Positions 37,967-46,845 of a stretch of 48,110 nt of DNA are shown here, piece after piece. Source of the stretch: a virus; IMG/VR virus record IMGVR_UViG_3300028610_000712, positions 1 to 48,110 of that record. One strand, written 5' to 3'. The notes under the pieces are model-generated. The model worked only from the letters and a program-made list of their open reading frames with translations, did no database searches and was not told the origin of the DNA. The number at the start of each line of letters is the position of its first letter. Position 1 is the stretch's first letter. Both the position numbers and the translations under genes were made by a program.

Positions 37967-38749
37967 ATGGCTCTCCGTAACCAACCTTACATACCGCTTT
38001 ATGTTCAAGACTATTTAACCGACGAAAAATTAAATTTGTGCAGTCTTGAATCTCAAGGTGTTTTTATAAAAATAATGTGCATTTTACACAAATCTACCGA
38101 GTATGGAACTGTTTTGCTTAAGCAAAAAGACAAGCAAAACCAAAGCACTTGCTTGAATTTTGCTTGCAAGTTTGCTAGACTTTTGCCTATCCAAGTTGAT
38201 GTTTTAAAGGTCGCAATAACCGAATTAGTTGATGAAGGAGTGTTGGAAATTGAAGGCGATAAGCTATTTCAAAAGCGCATGGTTCACGACAATAAAATAA
38301 GTTTAATAAGATCAAAAGTTGGTAAGAAAGGTGGTAAAAAAACACAGTCTTTTTTGCTAAAGCAAAAGTTAAAGCAAAACACTGAAGATGAAGATGAAGA
38401 TGTAATTGAATATAATAATGTTATTAAAAACATTGTGTCTGAATTTTACGAATTTCAATCAGTTAAACATAAAAACCAATTAAACGAATGGGATAAGGAC
38501 GAAAAGCTATTAAATGATTCCTATGCTGTAATTGATAAACTTCAAAGATTAGACGGATTTAGTTATGAAGATATCATGCTAGTACTTAGGAACGCCACTA
38601 AAGATGATTTTTGGAGTAATCAGATTATTAGTTTACGGGGATTGAGGAACAGAGGCAAAAACGGACAGATGAAATTTCAAAACGCTGCGGTTAAATTACT
38701 AAAAAAAGACGCCTTTGATGAATGGGAGGAAAAATATGGAAAGAACTAA
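37967..38749 (+). CDS. Replisome organizer / replication initiator (DnaD-like)
   Basis: A 260-aa protein with GAGGT upstream. Residues about 8-110 form a winged-helix domain (YIPLYVQDYLTDEKLNLCSL; ITELVDEGVLEIEGDKLF) seen at the N-terminus of phage replisome organizers. A Lys-rich linker follows (KVGKKGGKKTQS), and then a helical C-terminal domain ending in a basic segment. It would bind the origin and recruit the helicase loader encoded next. No phage helicase or polymerase is present, so the host replisome is presumably used. Expression may be gated by the upstream RNA structure. Confidence 0.75.
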   Translation: MALRNQPYIPLYVQDYLTDEKLNLCSLESQGVFIKIMCILHKSTEYGTVLLKQKDKQNQSTCLNFACKFARLLPIQVDVLKVAITELVDEGVLEIEGDKLFQKRMVHDNKISLIRSKVGKKGGKKTQSFLLKQKLKQNTEDEDEDVIEYNNVIKNIVSEFYEFQSVKHKNQLNEWDKDEKLLNDSYAVIDKLQRLDGFSYEDIMLVLRNATKDDFWSNQIISLRGLRNRGKNGQMKFQNAAVKLLKKDAFDEWEEKYGKN

Positions 38750-39317
38750 GTTTAGAAAGGCTATACAGTTATTGGCTGAAAGCTTTGGATCTTCAATAAC
38801 ACCGGAGAGAATTGAAATATATTATCAACATCTAGGAAAAATAGAAGAAGATATATTTGCAAACTGTATTAATCACCTTATTGAATCAGAATCATTTTTC
38901 CCACCGATTGCCAAATTTGTCGATATAGTTAAAAGCAAAATAGAGGTACCAAGTCAAGTTGAAGTTCACAGAGAACTGTCAAAATGGGCGATGAATATTG
39001 ATAGGAATGTAGAAACCTTAAATCACCCAGTATTAAAAATGATGGCAGAGGAAACAGGACTTTGTGATAGATTTTCAGTTGAGATGGAAGATTTTGACAA
39101 TGCAATTAAATACAGATATAACCGGATAATTGATGAATATAAAATGAAAATGGTTAGCGGTGAACAACTAAGACTGCCTGTAAATAATAAAAGAAGTTTA
39201 TATCCATACGCTTCATCAAAACCGAAACATCTAGGAAGTGGATTTAAAAAATTAGAAATTGGTAGCGATATAGAAAAATTAACCGTAAAGATCATAGAGC
39301 ATAAGGAAGAATCATAA
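38736..39317 (+). CDS. Helicase loader-like replication protein
   Basis: A 193-aa protein. The ATG at 38736 follows GGGAGGAAA, just inside the end of the initiator gene; a start at 38715 has no site. The N-terminal helical region (FRKAIQLLAESFG; YYQHLGKIEEDIFANCINHL; FFPPIAKFVDIV) matches the small helical domain of G39P-type loaders. The C-terminal half is helical and ends in a basic flexible tail. It probably delivers host DnaB to the origin bound by the initiator. Confidence 0.65.
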   Translation: MERTKFRKAIQLLAESFGSSITPERIEIYYQHLGKIEEDIFANCINHLIESESFFPPIAKFVDIVKSKIEVPSQVEVHRELSKWAMNIDRNVETLNHPVLKMMAEETGLCDRFSVEMEDFDNAIKYRYNRIIDEYKMKMVSGEQLRLPVNNKRSLYPYASSKPKHLGSGFKKLEIGSDIEKLTVKIIEHKEES

Positions 39318-39472
39318 TGAAGTGGATAAACAAATATCTAAGATATCGTCACAGAAAAATTATTGATCGATGCGCCCGGTTTGCTGAAAACGCCTACGAC
39401 AAAAAAAATCCTACTTTACACAATGCCGGCAAAAACATCGCCAAACTGATACGACGTTTCGACGGTGATTAG
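39317..39472 (+). CDS. Small basic protein
   Basis: A 51-aa protein, strongly basic (KYLRYRHRKIIDRCARF; KNIAKLIRRF). The start overlaps the previous stop by one base (TAATG) and the last eight bases overlap the next gene. It may bind DNA. No family. Confidence 0.55.
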   Translation: MKWINKYLRYRHRKIIDRCARFAENAYDKKNPTLHNAGKNIAKLIRRFDGD

Positions 39473-39950
39473 ACAAATTCACATAGCTGCCGGCCAAATT
39501 AAAGAGGCAGAGGATCATTTCCAATTTGGAGCATTGAAGAATAGCAAACGAGAAGGAGGCGGCAATTTCATAGGTGCGCTCGGTGAAATAGTTATCCGGG
39601 ATCAATACAACGGCATACTTGAAAACACCTACGACTATGATATTATTATTAAAGGCAAAAAAATTGAAATCAAAACTAAAATGTTTTCTGTTGGCTATAA
39701 ACCGCAAGATTTTTGGAATATTAGCGTTGAAGCACACAATGACCGTCAAAAATGTGATCGCTACTGTTTTACACTAATTCCGGCCAATTACAGTGTAATG
39801 TATCTATGTGGTTGGATCACAAAAGAGCGATTTTATAAAGACGCGAAGCAATTTAAAAAAGGCGAACCGGTGCCGATTCAAGACGGTAGCGGTCGCACCT
39901 GGAAAGCTAGCTGTCCTATCTGGGCCTTGCCGATTAGAGATTTAGATTAA
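39465..39950 (+). CDS. PD-(D/E)XK nuclease-like protein
   Basis: A 161-aa protein with a GTG start in an eight-base overlap. GNFIGALGEIVIRDQY (about 33-48) gives an N-terminal Glu, and YDYDIIIKGKKIEIKTKMF (about 56-74) gives D...E-x-K of the PD-(D/E)XK superfamily. The remainder (RQKCDRYCFTLIP; MYLCGWITKERF) fits a type II restriction-like fold as seen in a common phage family. Role unknown; DNA repair, recombination or host DNA attack are possible. It is the last gene before the late promoter. Confidence 0.65.
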   Translation: MIRQIHIAAGQIKEAEDHFQFGALKNSKREGGGNFIGALGEIVIRDQYNGILENTYDYDIIIKGKKIEIKTKMFSVGYKPQDFWNISVEAHNDRQKCDRYCFTLIPANYSVMYLCGWITKERFYKDAKQFKKGEPVPIQDGSGRTWKASCPIWALPIRDLD

Positions 39951-40088
39951 TGACCCCCTTCATGACCCCCTGTAACCACTATTATTATTTAACTTATAAA
40001 TTCTAACAATTTAGTTGTGACCCCCGTTGTAACCCCTCCATGCAAACCAAGTAAACACCGCACTGTAAACTAAGTAATCAGTTTTTAC
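39951..40088 (+). promoter_or_regulatory. Repeat cluster upstream of the late promoter (candidate pac or activator site)
   Basis: TGACCCCC occurs at 39951-39958, 39963-39970 and 40018-40025. TGTAACC follows two of these copies. AAACCAAGTAA (40044-40054) and AAACTAAGTAA (40067-40077) form a second repeat pair. No gene fits here. A C-run cluster in an AT-rich genome directly before terL suggests a binding site for a packaging protein or late activator. Confidence 0.5.
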
Positions 40089-40118
40089 TTGACACGCTCG
40101 ATTGGCATTTACTATATT
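40089..40118 (+). promoter_or_regulatory. Sigma70-type promoter of the late (virion) operon
   Basis: TTGACA (40089-40094) and TATATT (40113-40118) with an 18-base spacer, 75 bases upstream of terL. The transcript would run through all head, tail and lysis genes to the terminator at 19043. Confidence 0.75.
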
Positions 40119-40192
40119 CATTTCGCATGATTTAATCAGAAAACAAGACTTATAGTAAACTTTTTCTTATGAAATAATCTAATCTAATAAGA

Positions 40193-41788
40193 ATGTCTAA
40201 TACTTTTTATACTCCACATTCCGGAAAGTCATCCGAATTTATATCCTCAAAGGTTGACAATATACTATTTGGCGGCGCCAGGGGCGGAACCAAAACCTGG
40301 AGCTTGGCTTTCAAGGCAGCGTTTATGCCGAAGCGGTATCACATTGAGTATCGTGGCGAGAAAATAACCAACGACGACTATTTAGAATTAACCGAAAAAG
40401 GCAAAAAGTGCGATCCTGTAGTTGATAAACTTGCTATTGATTATCCTGATTATACAGCCGTTATTATTCGCCGAACAAGCCCGCAATTAGAGCGCAATTT
40501 TAAACCTGAAACAGAAAAACTTTATAGAATACCACCATATAACGGTCAATGGAAAGAACGCCACCGACGTTATGAATTTCCGTCTGGCGCAATGATTTAT
40601 TTAGTTCACTGTAAAGACTCAAGGGCGGTAGAAAATTATATCGGGGGTAATTATAATTTTATTGGTTTTGATGAAGCCAATCAATTTTACGAAGAATGGA
40701 TTGATAAAATTACTACTTCAAATCGTACTATTAATCCTGAACTAAAACCGCAAACTTGCTTAACCTCTAATCCGGGAGGGAGAGGGCACTCTTTTTTGAA
40801 AAGAAAGTTTGTTGATATGTGTCCGCCAATCCCAGGGGAGACGGTTTATTCAAAACAATTTGATTTAACATATACTCTACAAATTTCTGGAAAGCCGTAT
40901 TTTGATAAAAACGGCGTATCGTGGCAATATATACCATCGTTGGTGTTTGAAAATCCCTCACTTATGAAAAACAACCCAGAGTATGTCCAAACATTGAACA
41001 ATTTAAATCCGGCATTGAGAAAAATGTGGTTACTCGGTGATTGGGGCGGTTTTGCGGGTATGTTTTTCGACAAGTTTGATGAAAGCACCCATGTTATTGA
41101 CATGGATAATGTAAATACAAGATTTAGATACGGACATGAATTTTCAAAGCATACTCACGAATTATATAGATTTTATGATTATGGAACTAAAGCACCGTTT
41201 GTTTGCTTGCTTGCAGCCGTAGATGGAGATGAGAACATTACAGTTTTTGACGAAATAGTGGAAACTGGACTTGCATCAAGCGCACAGGCAAAACTTGTAA
41301 ACGAATATACATTTAAAAAATATAAATTAGTTCCAGATGATTTTGCCGGAGAATATGCAGACCCGCAATATTGGGCGAAAACAAGCGAAAAAGACCATGT
41401 AACATATTCACCGCAAGAACATTATGCTGATGAGGGTATTTATTTAACTCAAGGAGTGAGAGACAGGAGGGTTGGGGCAAAAATTATTTATGATGCTTTT
41501 GAACCCGTCAAAGATGGAGTACCTAGAATTAGATTTACTTCAAATTGTACTAATTGCATTGAGCATATACCGTCATTAGCACCTAAAGAAAACGATCCTG
41601 AAGATGTTGACACTCAGGGCATGGACCACGAATTTGACGCTCTAAAATATGGCGCAACCATAATTCTACCGGGACTAACTATAGCAAAAGACAACGAAAA
41701 AGGCTGGAGAACAAGAATGGCTAAAAAACACGCCGGGATGTCCGGTAGAGGCACATATTCCGAAAGTAATCTTTGGAAGGTAGTATAA
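40193..41788 (+). CDS. terL: Terminase large subunit
   Basis: A 531-aa protein. The Walker A motif is GGARGGTKTW (27-36), Walker B FIGFDEANQF (about 156-165), and the coupling motif LTSNPGGRG. The C-terminal RNase H-like nuclease contains RFYDYGTKAPF with its Asp, GEYADPQYW, and a final Asp in FDALKYG. It pumps DNA into the prohead and cuts it. It is first in the late operon, and the portal follows one base after its stop. No small-terminase gene lies next to it; the best candidate is on the other strand at 26091-26849. Confidence 0.95.
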   Translation: MSNTFYTPHSGKSSEFISSKVDNILFGGARGGTKTWSLAFKAAFMPKRYHIEYRGEKITNDDYLELTEKGKKCDPVVDKLAIDYPDYTAVIIRRTSPQLERNFKPETEKLYRIPPYNGQWKERHRRYEFPSGAMIYLVHCKDSRAVENYIGGNYNFIGFDEANQFYEEWIDKITTSNRTINPELKPQTCLTSNPGGRGHSFLKRKFVDMCPPIPGETVYSKQFDLTYTLQISGKPYFDKNGVSWQYIPSLVFENPSLMKNNPEYVQTLNNLNPALRKMWLLGDWGGFAGMFFDKFDESTHVIDMDNVNTRFRYGHEFSKHTHELYRFYDYGTKAPFVCLLAAVDGDENITVFDEIVETGLASSAQAKLVNEYTFKKYKLVPDDFAGEYADPQYWAKTSEKDHVTYSPQEHYADEGIYLTQGVRDRRVGAKIIYDAFEPVKDGVPRIRFTSNCTNCIEHIPSLAPKENDPEDVDTQGMDHEFDALKYGATIILPGLTIAKDNEKGWRTRMAKKHAGMSGRGTYSESNLWKVV

Positions 41789-43648
41789 ATGGAACCAAGT
41801 ACACCACAAGCCGAAAAAGTAAGACGCGCCTGGCGAGTAGCCGAAGATAGTTATCAACCTATTATTAGGCGTTCAGAAGAATGTATGCGTTATGTTTTGA
41901 ACGATCCTTATTCGAGTGAAGAAAAGGCTGCCGCGCAAGAATTTGACAAACCTTTGCTTAAATATACGATAATGATACCGTACTTATCTACGCTTATCGG
42001 TCATGAACAAATGAATCGCCGAAGGGCATTGATCAAAACCCGGTCGTTAGATCCAAGTGTTATAAATATGGTTGATATCCTTCAAGGCAGATGGAACGCA
42101 ATTAATGACGAACAGAATGTAGAAGAAAAAATACAAACAATATTTTCAGATGCGTTGATTTTTCCGGTTGGTGGATATATGGTACGCAGTTTCGAAATGA
42201 ATGAAATGGGTTATCTTGATTTTAAATATGAAATTGCCGACAATATGCGTGTTAAACTTGATCCAGAAACCAAGACTAGCGATTATAAACTAGAAAAGTG
42301 CCGATGGCTCATTAAAGAAGCGTGGGAACGACCGGAATACATAATGGACCGGTGGAATGTTAAACAGGAAGATTTTGATGATCGCAAGAAAGGGGAATGG
42401 TGGAGAAGGTTAAATGGGTTCATCAAACGATTTAAAGAAAGCGGTTTTTCTGGAAGTCCTGATTATAATGAAGAAAATGATCTTTTCCGGATATTGGAAA
42501 TGCAAGAGCGCGTACAACATCGTTTTGTTCGAATATTTGACGGCAATAGCGTTATGCAAATTCCGCAAGAAATGTACAAAAGATTGAAGCTAAACAATCC
42601 TGATTTAGAATATTTAGGCGAGGTTGAGGGCGAAATAATCCACATTACTACAATTATACCGGCATTGAACGATTTATTAGTTTCTGACGACGACAGTGAG
42701 GTTCCAACAAAGAATTTTGATATAATGCGACTAGGATCATATTCATACACCAACCAAGTAATTGAAGCGGTAAGTCTAGTTGAGTTATTGATGGATATGC
42801 AAGACGATATCAATAAAGGTAAATCACAAAACCGCGATTATCTAAGTCAAATACTGGCCGGAATCGTAGTGGTTCACGGCAAACAAGAAAAAGAAGTATA
42901 TGAAGAATTACAGAGGAAAGGGAATCAACCGGGTTTAGTAGTACAGACCAAGAATCCGAACACAAAAATTGACAAATTAGGTCCGGGAAACGTACCTCCG
43001 GAATTGCTTAACAATACAATCGACAGTTTAATGCACGGCGATAAAATTGCACAAGTACCGGCCGCCATGCGTGGAGAGAGCGAGCGATCCGGCGAAAGCG
43101 GTATATTGTTCCAGAAAAAATCAGAACGTGCAGCAGCAGCAATTAATCCGTATTATAAAAATATATCGAATTTTCGGAAGCTGATCGTTGAGGATTACGT
43201 TGATAATTTTCCTTATGTATATGCTGAAATGGACAGATTGATCGAAATTAAAGGTAAGGATGAAAACGGTAAAGACCTTTGGTCTCACGAATTTGTTAAT
43301 CTGCAAATGGCAAAAGAAATCATCAACGACACTAAAAATCTATCGGCGTATGTGGAGCTAGACGAAGGTGAGGATAACATAACAGCGCGCGAGGAAAATT
43401 TCAATCAATTAATGGCGCTAGCAGAAGTAATTGGCAGTCACAACCCGGCGCTTGTTGATGTATTAACACTGTTGAGAGCCGCACCGGTTAAGGGTGCTGA
43501 TAAGTGGATCGAATTTGTAATAGCAGTAATGAACTCACAGGCGGAAGAAGGTGAGGCACAAAAATTAATGGAAGAAGAAAAAGCACGCGTGGATATTGCA
43601 AAAACCGCGAGTGAAATTAATAACAACCAAAACGTAGCAAAAGCGTAA
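41789..43648 (+). CDS. Portal protein (P22-like)
   Basis: A 619-aa protein. The helical N-terminus, the block LLKYTIMIPYLSTLIGHEQMN (in part, about 52-71), the region VGGYMVRSFEMNEMGYLDFKY, and the later AAMRGESERSGESGILFQKKS (about 430-450, in part) fit the P22-type portal family. The C-terminus is helical and acidic. It forms the dodecameric ring for DNA entry and tail attachment. Order TerL-portal-scaffold-capsid is standard. Confidence 0.88.
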   Translation: MEPSTPQAEKVRRAWRVAEDSYQPIIRRSEECMRYVLNDPYSSEEKAAAQEFDKPLLKYTIMIPYLSTLIGHEQMNRRRALIKTRSLDPSVINMVDILQGRWNAINDEQNVEEKIQTIFSDALIFPVGGYMVRSFEMNEMGYLDFKYEIADNMRVKLDPETKTSDYKLEKCRWLIKEAWERPEYIMDRWNVKQEDFDDRKKGEWWRRLNGFIKRFKESGFSGSPDYNEENDLFRILEMQERVQHRFVRIFDGNSVMQIPQEMYKRLKLNNPDLEYLGEVEGEIIHITTIIPALNDLLVSDDDSEVPTKNFDIMRLGSYSYTNQVIEAVSLVELLMDMQDDINKGKSQNRDYLSQILAGIVVVHGKQEKEVYEELQRKGNQPGLVVQTKNPNTKIDKLGPGNVPPELLNNTIDSLMHGDKIAQVPAAMRGESERSGESGILFQKKSERAAAAINPYYKNISNFRKLIVEDYVDNFPYVYAEMDRLIEIKGKDENGKDLWSHEFVNLQMAKEIINDTKNLSAYVELDEGEDNITAREENFNQLMALAEVIGSHNPALVDVLTLLRAAPVKGADKWIEFVIAVMNSQAEEGEAQKLMEEEKARVDIAKTASEINNNQNVAKA

Positions 43649-43661
43649 AAAGGGGAATATT

Positions 43662-44588
43662 ATGACAGTAGAAATAGAAGAAAAAAAAGAGATCATTGAT
43701 ACAACAAAAATTGATGGGGAAATCGATGATATTATTATACAGGATGATAAATTATTTGTAATCGAGGAAGTATCCGATGAAAAGGATACCAAGTCAGACA
43801 AGGATAAGGACCTTACTCCGGAGGAGATAGTTGATAAAAAAGCTAGCAAGTCCGACGATGGTTCTAGCGATACCGAGAAGTTTGAAATTACTGAACCCAT
43901 GCGAGTTAGAATGTTGGAAAAAAAGATAGCTAAGATGGATACGCAACTTGCAGACTCAAACCTATCACCGGATGCAATCCGCCAACGAATACCGTTAGCT
44001 GATTTGCAGACCGACATCAAACGCCAAAGATCAATTTTGGCTGATATTGACAAAGACACAAATCCGGATGAATGGAGGAAGCAAAATGGAATAGTAACAA
44101 CCTTAGCGGGAGATATCGCGGATAAAAAGAGCGATGCTGAACTAGAGAAAAGATACAAATCTAAGGACAATGTGGACTTCTTGAAAACCGAGAGGAAGTC
44201 ATTAGCCAAAAAAGGATTTGTTTTTTCAGATGCACAGTTCGACGGGATAGCCGCAGCAGCCGAAGTATATCTTGACGGAGGTATGTTTACCGTAGAAGGC
44301 ATGCGTAAAGGTTTAATAGACATAATTGGCGCCGATGCTACCGACAAGTTGTATCAAGCCGGTAGTGAGCAAAAAATCCGCAAGGAGATAAAAGATGCAG
44401 CCATGAAAGTTACTAAATCAGTACGCGTAACTAGAACGGGAGTTAGTGCTAAATTAACGTCACTTACCAACCGTCTAATGAAGATTAAGGACGGAGATGT
44501 ACTAAAAACAGAGTTGCGAAAACTATCAGACGTACAGTTCGCTATGTATAAAAAAGAGAGAGATTTAATAAGAAAATCTAAAAAATAG
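43662..44588 (+). CDS. Scaffold protein
   Basis: A 308-aa protein with AAAGGGGAA as ribosome site. Strongly acidic, probably disordered N-terminus (about 1-75; VSDEKDTKSDKDKDL), then coiled-coil helices (KKIAKMDTQLADSN; LADLQTDIKRQRSIL) and a basic helical C-terminus typical of scaffold proteins that bind the capsid inner face. It lies between portal and capsid genes. No protease motif is seen. Confidence 0.75.
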   Translation: MTVEIEEKKEIIDTTKIDGEIDDIIIQDDKLFVIEEVSDEKDTKSDKDKDLTPEEIVDKKASKSDDGSSDTEKFEITEPMRVRMLEKKIAKMDTQLADSNLSPDAIRQRIPLADLQTDIKRQRSILADIDKDTNPDEWRKQNGIVTTLAGDIADKKSDAELEKRYKSKDNVDFLKTERKSLAKKGFVFSDAQFDGIAAAAEVYLDGGMFTVEGMRKGLIDIIGADATDKLYQAGSEQKIRKEIKDAAMKVTKSVRVTRTGVSAKLTSLTNRLMKIKDGDVLKTELRKLSDVQFAMYKKERDLIRKSKK

Positions 44589-44600
44589 GAAACATTTATT

Positions 44601-45857
44601 ATGTTAGCTGAACAGGATTTTATTCAAAATGTAGCAGAGTTGAATGAGGATATGCACCGCGAATCGTGGTATGGCACGTTTTTCCACGCATTCGTCGGTG
44701 ACGTAACCGTAATTAACGATCCTTCCGGTAAACCTATTCCTACTCCTTCTGGTATGCCAATCGAAAGATTGACTGGTTTTACGGAAGCGAATAGTGACAA
44801 TATGTTGATACCTTTTGAAAAAGACTTAATTGGACCGCCAGTTTTTGGTGATACAGTCGCAAAAGGTACCGGTGAAGATCAAGATTTTAGATGGCTTCGC
44901 TCCTATATTAACCAAACGCGAAAAGCTGTTAAAGCGCAATCGGGTAAGATGTCAGATTTCCGTGCCAGGAAGTTGAGATTGATCGAGAACGCTAAACCGA
45001 AATTGGTTAAGTGGTGGAGCAAGTACCTCAACCAGGACATATATCGTAGTTTTTATGAAGGGATAGGATCTAATATATCTGGAAGTAAAGATTATGATGC
45101 TCTTGGAGTTTACAGGCGCTATCATCCAAACATTTATGTTGATGATGGTGGTGTTTTAACAGTAGTAGGAACTGAAAAACAGTTCACTACCGCAGCACAG
45201 TTGGATACCGGCGTAACCGCAGCAGATACCAAAATGACCGTTGCAATTATACGGGCATTGGCTGTTAAGTGTTTACAACTAAAGATAGAAAAAATTGTAG
45301 CGAAAACTGGCGACAAGACCTACTCTTTTTGGGCTTTGGTAGTTCATCCGAACCAGTTGAAATCACTGAAAAACGACACCGACTATGAAGATGCTATCAA
45401 TTCCGCCTTTAATGCACAGAAAATTGATCATCCGATGCTTAATGGTGCTGTTTGCGAAATTGAAGGATTTGCAATATTTTCCGACATAGTTGGTATTCGT
45501 GGATGGGACGACGCAACCGGAAGATTCTATGGTGACGACGACGCTAATCCGATCAATTCAATGTTTGAACCAACGACCGTAACCGATAACTACTGTGCGA
45601 TTGTATTTGGCAATCAAGCAGTCGGCTTTGGTGTTGTCGAATCACTTAGCTTTGGTGACGAAGTTGATGATTTTGCTAACGTCAAGGAAGTTGCCGGTAT
45701 TATGATCTATGGTGCCAACCGCGCTGATTTCGTAACCGAAGCATTAGCCATTGAAACATCTGGAGGTATGTTCTACAAGGATACCACCGGAGGTGTAGTC
45801 GCGGATACTGCTTGCATAAACGATTCTTCATTGATTTTAATGACAGACGAAGCATAG
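44601..45857 (+). CDS. Major capsid protein (N4-gp56-like)
   Basis: A 418-aa protein. It has the layout of the N4-gp56/DUF4043-type capsid family with an HK97-like fold: an N-terminal arm with ESWYGTFFHAFVGD, then FRWLRSYINQTRKAVKAQSG, a helix KPKLVKWWSKYLNQDIYRSF, the ALVVHPNQLKSLKNDTDYED block (about 245-264) and an aromatic-poor C-terminus. It is the first of several head genes with AGGAGG ribosome sites downstream. Confidence 0.88.
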   Translation: MLAEQDFIQNVAELNEDMHRESWYGTFFHAFVGDVTVINDPSGKPIPTPSGMPIERLTGFTEANSDNMLIPFEKDLIGPPVFGDTVAKGTGEDQDFRWLRSYINQTRKAVKAQSGKMSDFRARKLRLIENAKPKLVKWWSKYLNQDIYRSFYEGIGSNISGSKDYDALGVYRRYHPNIYVDDGGVLTVVGTEKQFTTAAQLDTGVTAADTKMTVAIIRALAVKCLQLKIEKIVAKTGDKTYSFWALVVHPNQLKSLKNDTDYEDAINSAFNAQKIDHPMLNGAVCEIEGFAIFSDIVGIRGWDDATGRFYGDDDANPINSMFEPTTVTDNYCAIVFGNQAVGFGVVESLSFGDEVDDFANVKEVAGIMIYGANRADFVTEALAIETSGGMFYKDTTGGVVADTACINDSSLILMTDEA

Positions 45858-45867
45858 GAGGTCAATT

Positions 45868-46305
45868 ATGGCTAGTCTATTAAAAGCAATGAGAAGCGAC
45901 ATTTGGTACAAGATAGTTCACGGGCAACCGGTAGACCTCACCGTTACATTGGAAGGTACCGGCGCAGCACAGGCAGTATTGTTAGGGAAACAGATCATTG
46001 TTACTCTAGCGGCTGCGCAAAGCGGTAAGTATGTGAATATATCAACACCGTTTGGTTTTAGGGTAATTAACGCTCACTCAATTCATAACAACGCCACCGC
46101 TTCAACGTGGCAGTTGGCTAATACTACTGATGCTATTAGCACCGCAGTTGTTATGGCGGCTGTTGATACGGACATTGATGTATTGGTCGATGTTGATGAT
46201 GATTATAGCAAGTTTTTGCGTGGCGATGATGATTTGAGGTTAATAATCAGTGTTGCAGCAGCAACGGCAATAATTTTCATTGATATTGAACCTACGTTAG
46301 TGTAG
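45868..46305 (+). CDS. Head-associated protein, paralog 1 (decoration-like)
   Basis: A 145-aa protein behind a TAGGAGGTCAATT ribosome site. Beta-rich (QPVDLTVTLEGTGAAQAVLL) and directly after the capsid gene. The next gene is a same-length paralog, including the ribosome site. Position, size and copy number suggest a capsid decoration protein or a head-tail completion protein. Function inferred from location. Confidence 0.65.
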   Translation: MASLLKAMRSDIWYKIVHGQPVDLTVTLEGTGAAQAVLLGKQIIVTLAAAQSGKYVNISTPFGFRVINAHSIHNNATASTWQLANTTDAISTAVVMAAVDTDIDVLVDVDDDYSKFLRGDDDLRLIISVAAATAIIFIDIEPTLV

Positions 46306-46315
46306 GAGGTTAATT

Positions 46316-46753
46316 ATGCCTAGTAATTTAAAAGCAGTCAGAAGCGACATTTGGTACAAGATGGTTAATCAGCAACCGGTAGACCTCACGGTTACATTGG
46401 AAGGTACCGGCGCAGCACAGGCAGTTTTACTTGGTATGCAAATTATTGTTACCATAGTTGCCGGTGAAGTCAATAAGTATATTAATATTTCTACACCGCT
46501 AGGATTTAGGGTGACAAATGGATATTCCATACATACTGATAACACTAACTCGTCTTGGCAGTTGGTTAATACCGCAGCAGCAATTCACACCGCAGTTGAA
46601 ATGGCGGCAAGTGATACGGACATTGATAAGATGGCACAGGTCAATGATACTAACGCTGTTTTTTTGCGAAACGACAACGATCTACGGGTCGAAATTACCA
46701 CAGGCGAAGCAAATTGTATTATAGTGATTGACATTGAACCAACAGTAGCTTAA
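46316..46753 (+). CDS. Head-associated protein, paralog 2 (decoration-like)
   Basis: A 145-aa tandem paralog of the preceding protein. The first 45 residues are almost the same (RSDIWYKMVNQQPVDLTVTL), with more divergence in the middle and a matching end (VIDIEPTVA). The DNA around the ribosome site and the segment for the first shared strands is nearly identical, so the duplication is fairly recent. A terminator-like hairpin follows. Confidence 0.65.
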   Translation: MPSNLKAVRSDIWYKMVNQQPVDLTVTLEGTGAAQAVLLGMQIIVTIVAGEVNKYINISTPLGFRVTNGYSIHTDNTNSSWQLVNTAAAIHTAVEMAASDTDIDKMAQVNDTNAVFLRNDNDLRVEITTGEANCIIVIDIEPTVA

Positions 46754-46770
46754 AAAATAACAAGATATAG

Positions 46771-46798
46771 CCGGCGGTGCAAAATCGCCGCCGGTTTT
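46771..46798 (+). terminator. Terminator-like hairpin within the late operon
   Basis: CCGGCGG (46771-46777) pairs with CCGCCGG (46788-46794), followed by TTTTAT. It lies after the paralog pair and probably terminates part of the transcripts, so head genes would be expressed more strongly than those after it. Confidence 0.75.
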
Positions 46799-46810
46799 AT
46801 TGCATTAGGT

Positions 46811-46826
46811 GACGTAGAAATACGTC
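46811..46826 (+). promoter_or_regulatory. GAAA-tetraloop hairpin before the next ribosome site
   Basis: GACGTA-GAAA-TACGTC, a perfect 6-bp stem with a GNRA-type loop, followed by TAGGAGGAAAAAA and the ATG at 46846. It may stabilise the 5' end of a processed mRNA. Confidence 0.55.
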
Positions 46827-46845
46827 TTTAGGTAGGAGGAAAAAA

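Noticed and set aside
41420-41435. Hammerhead ribozyme core (CTGATGAG)
   Set aside because: Lies inside the terL coding sequence, with no matching GAAA segment and stems.
43565-44347. 260-codon open frame on the minus strand, antisense to the scaffold gene
   Set aside because: It mirrors the codon periodicity of the acidic, helical scaffold gene (Ser/Leu/Phe-rich translation) and has no promoter or ribosome site.
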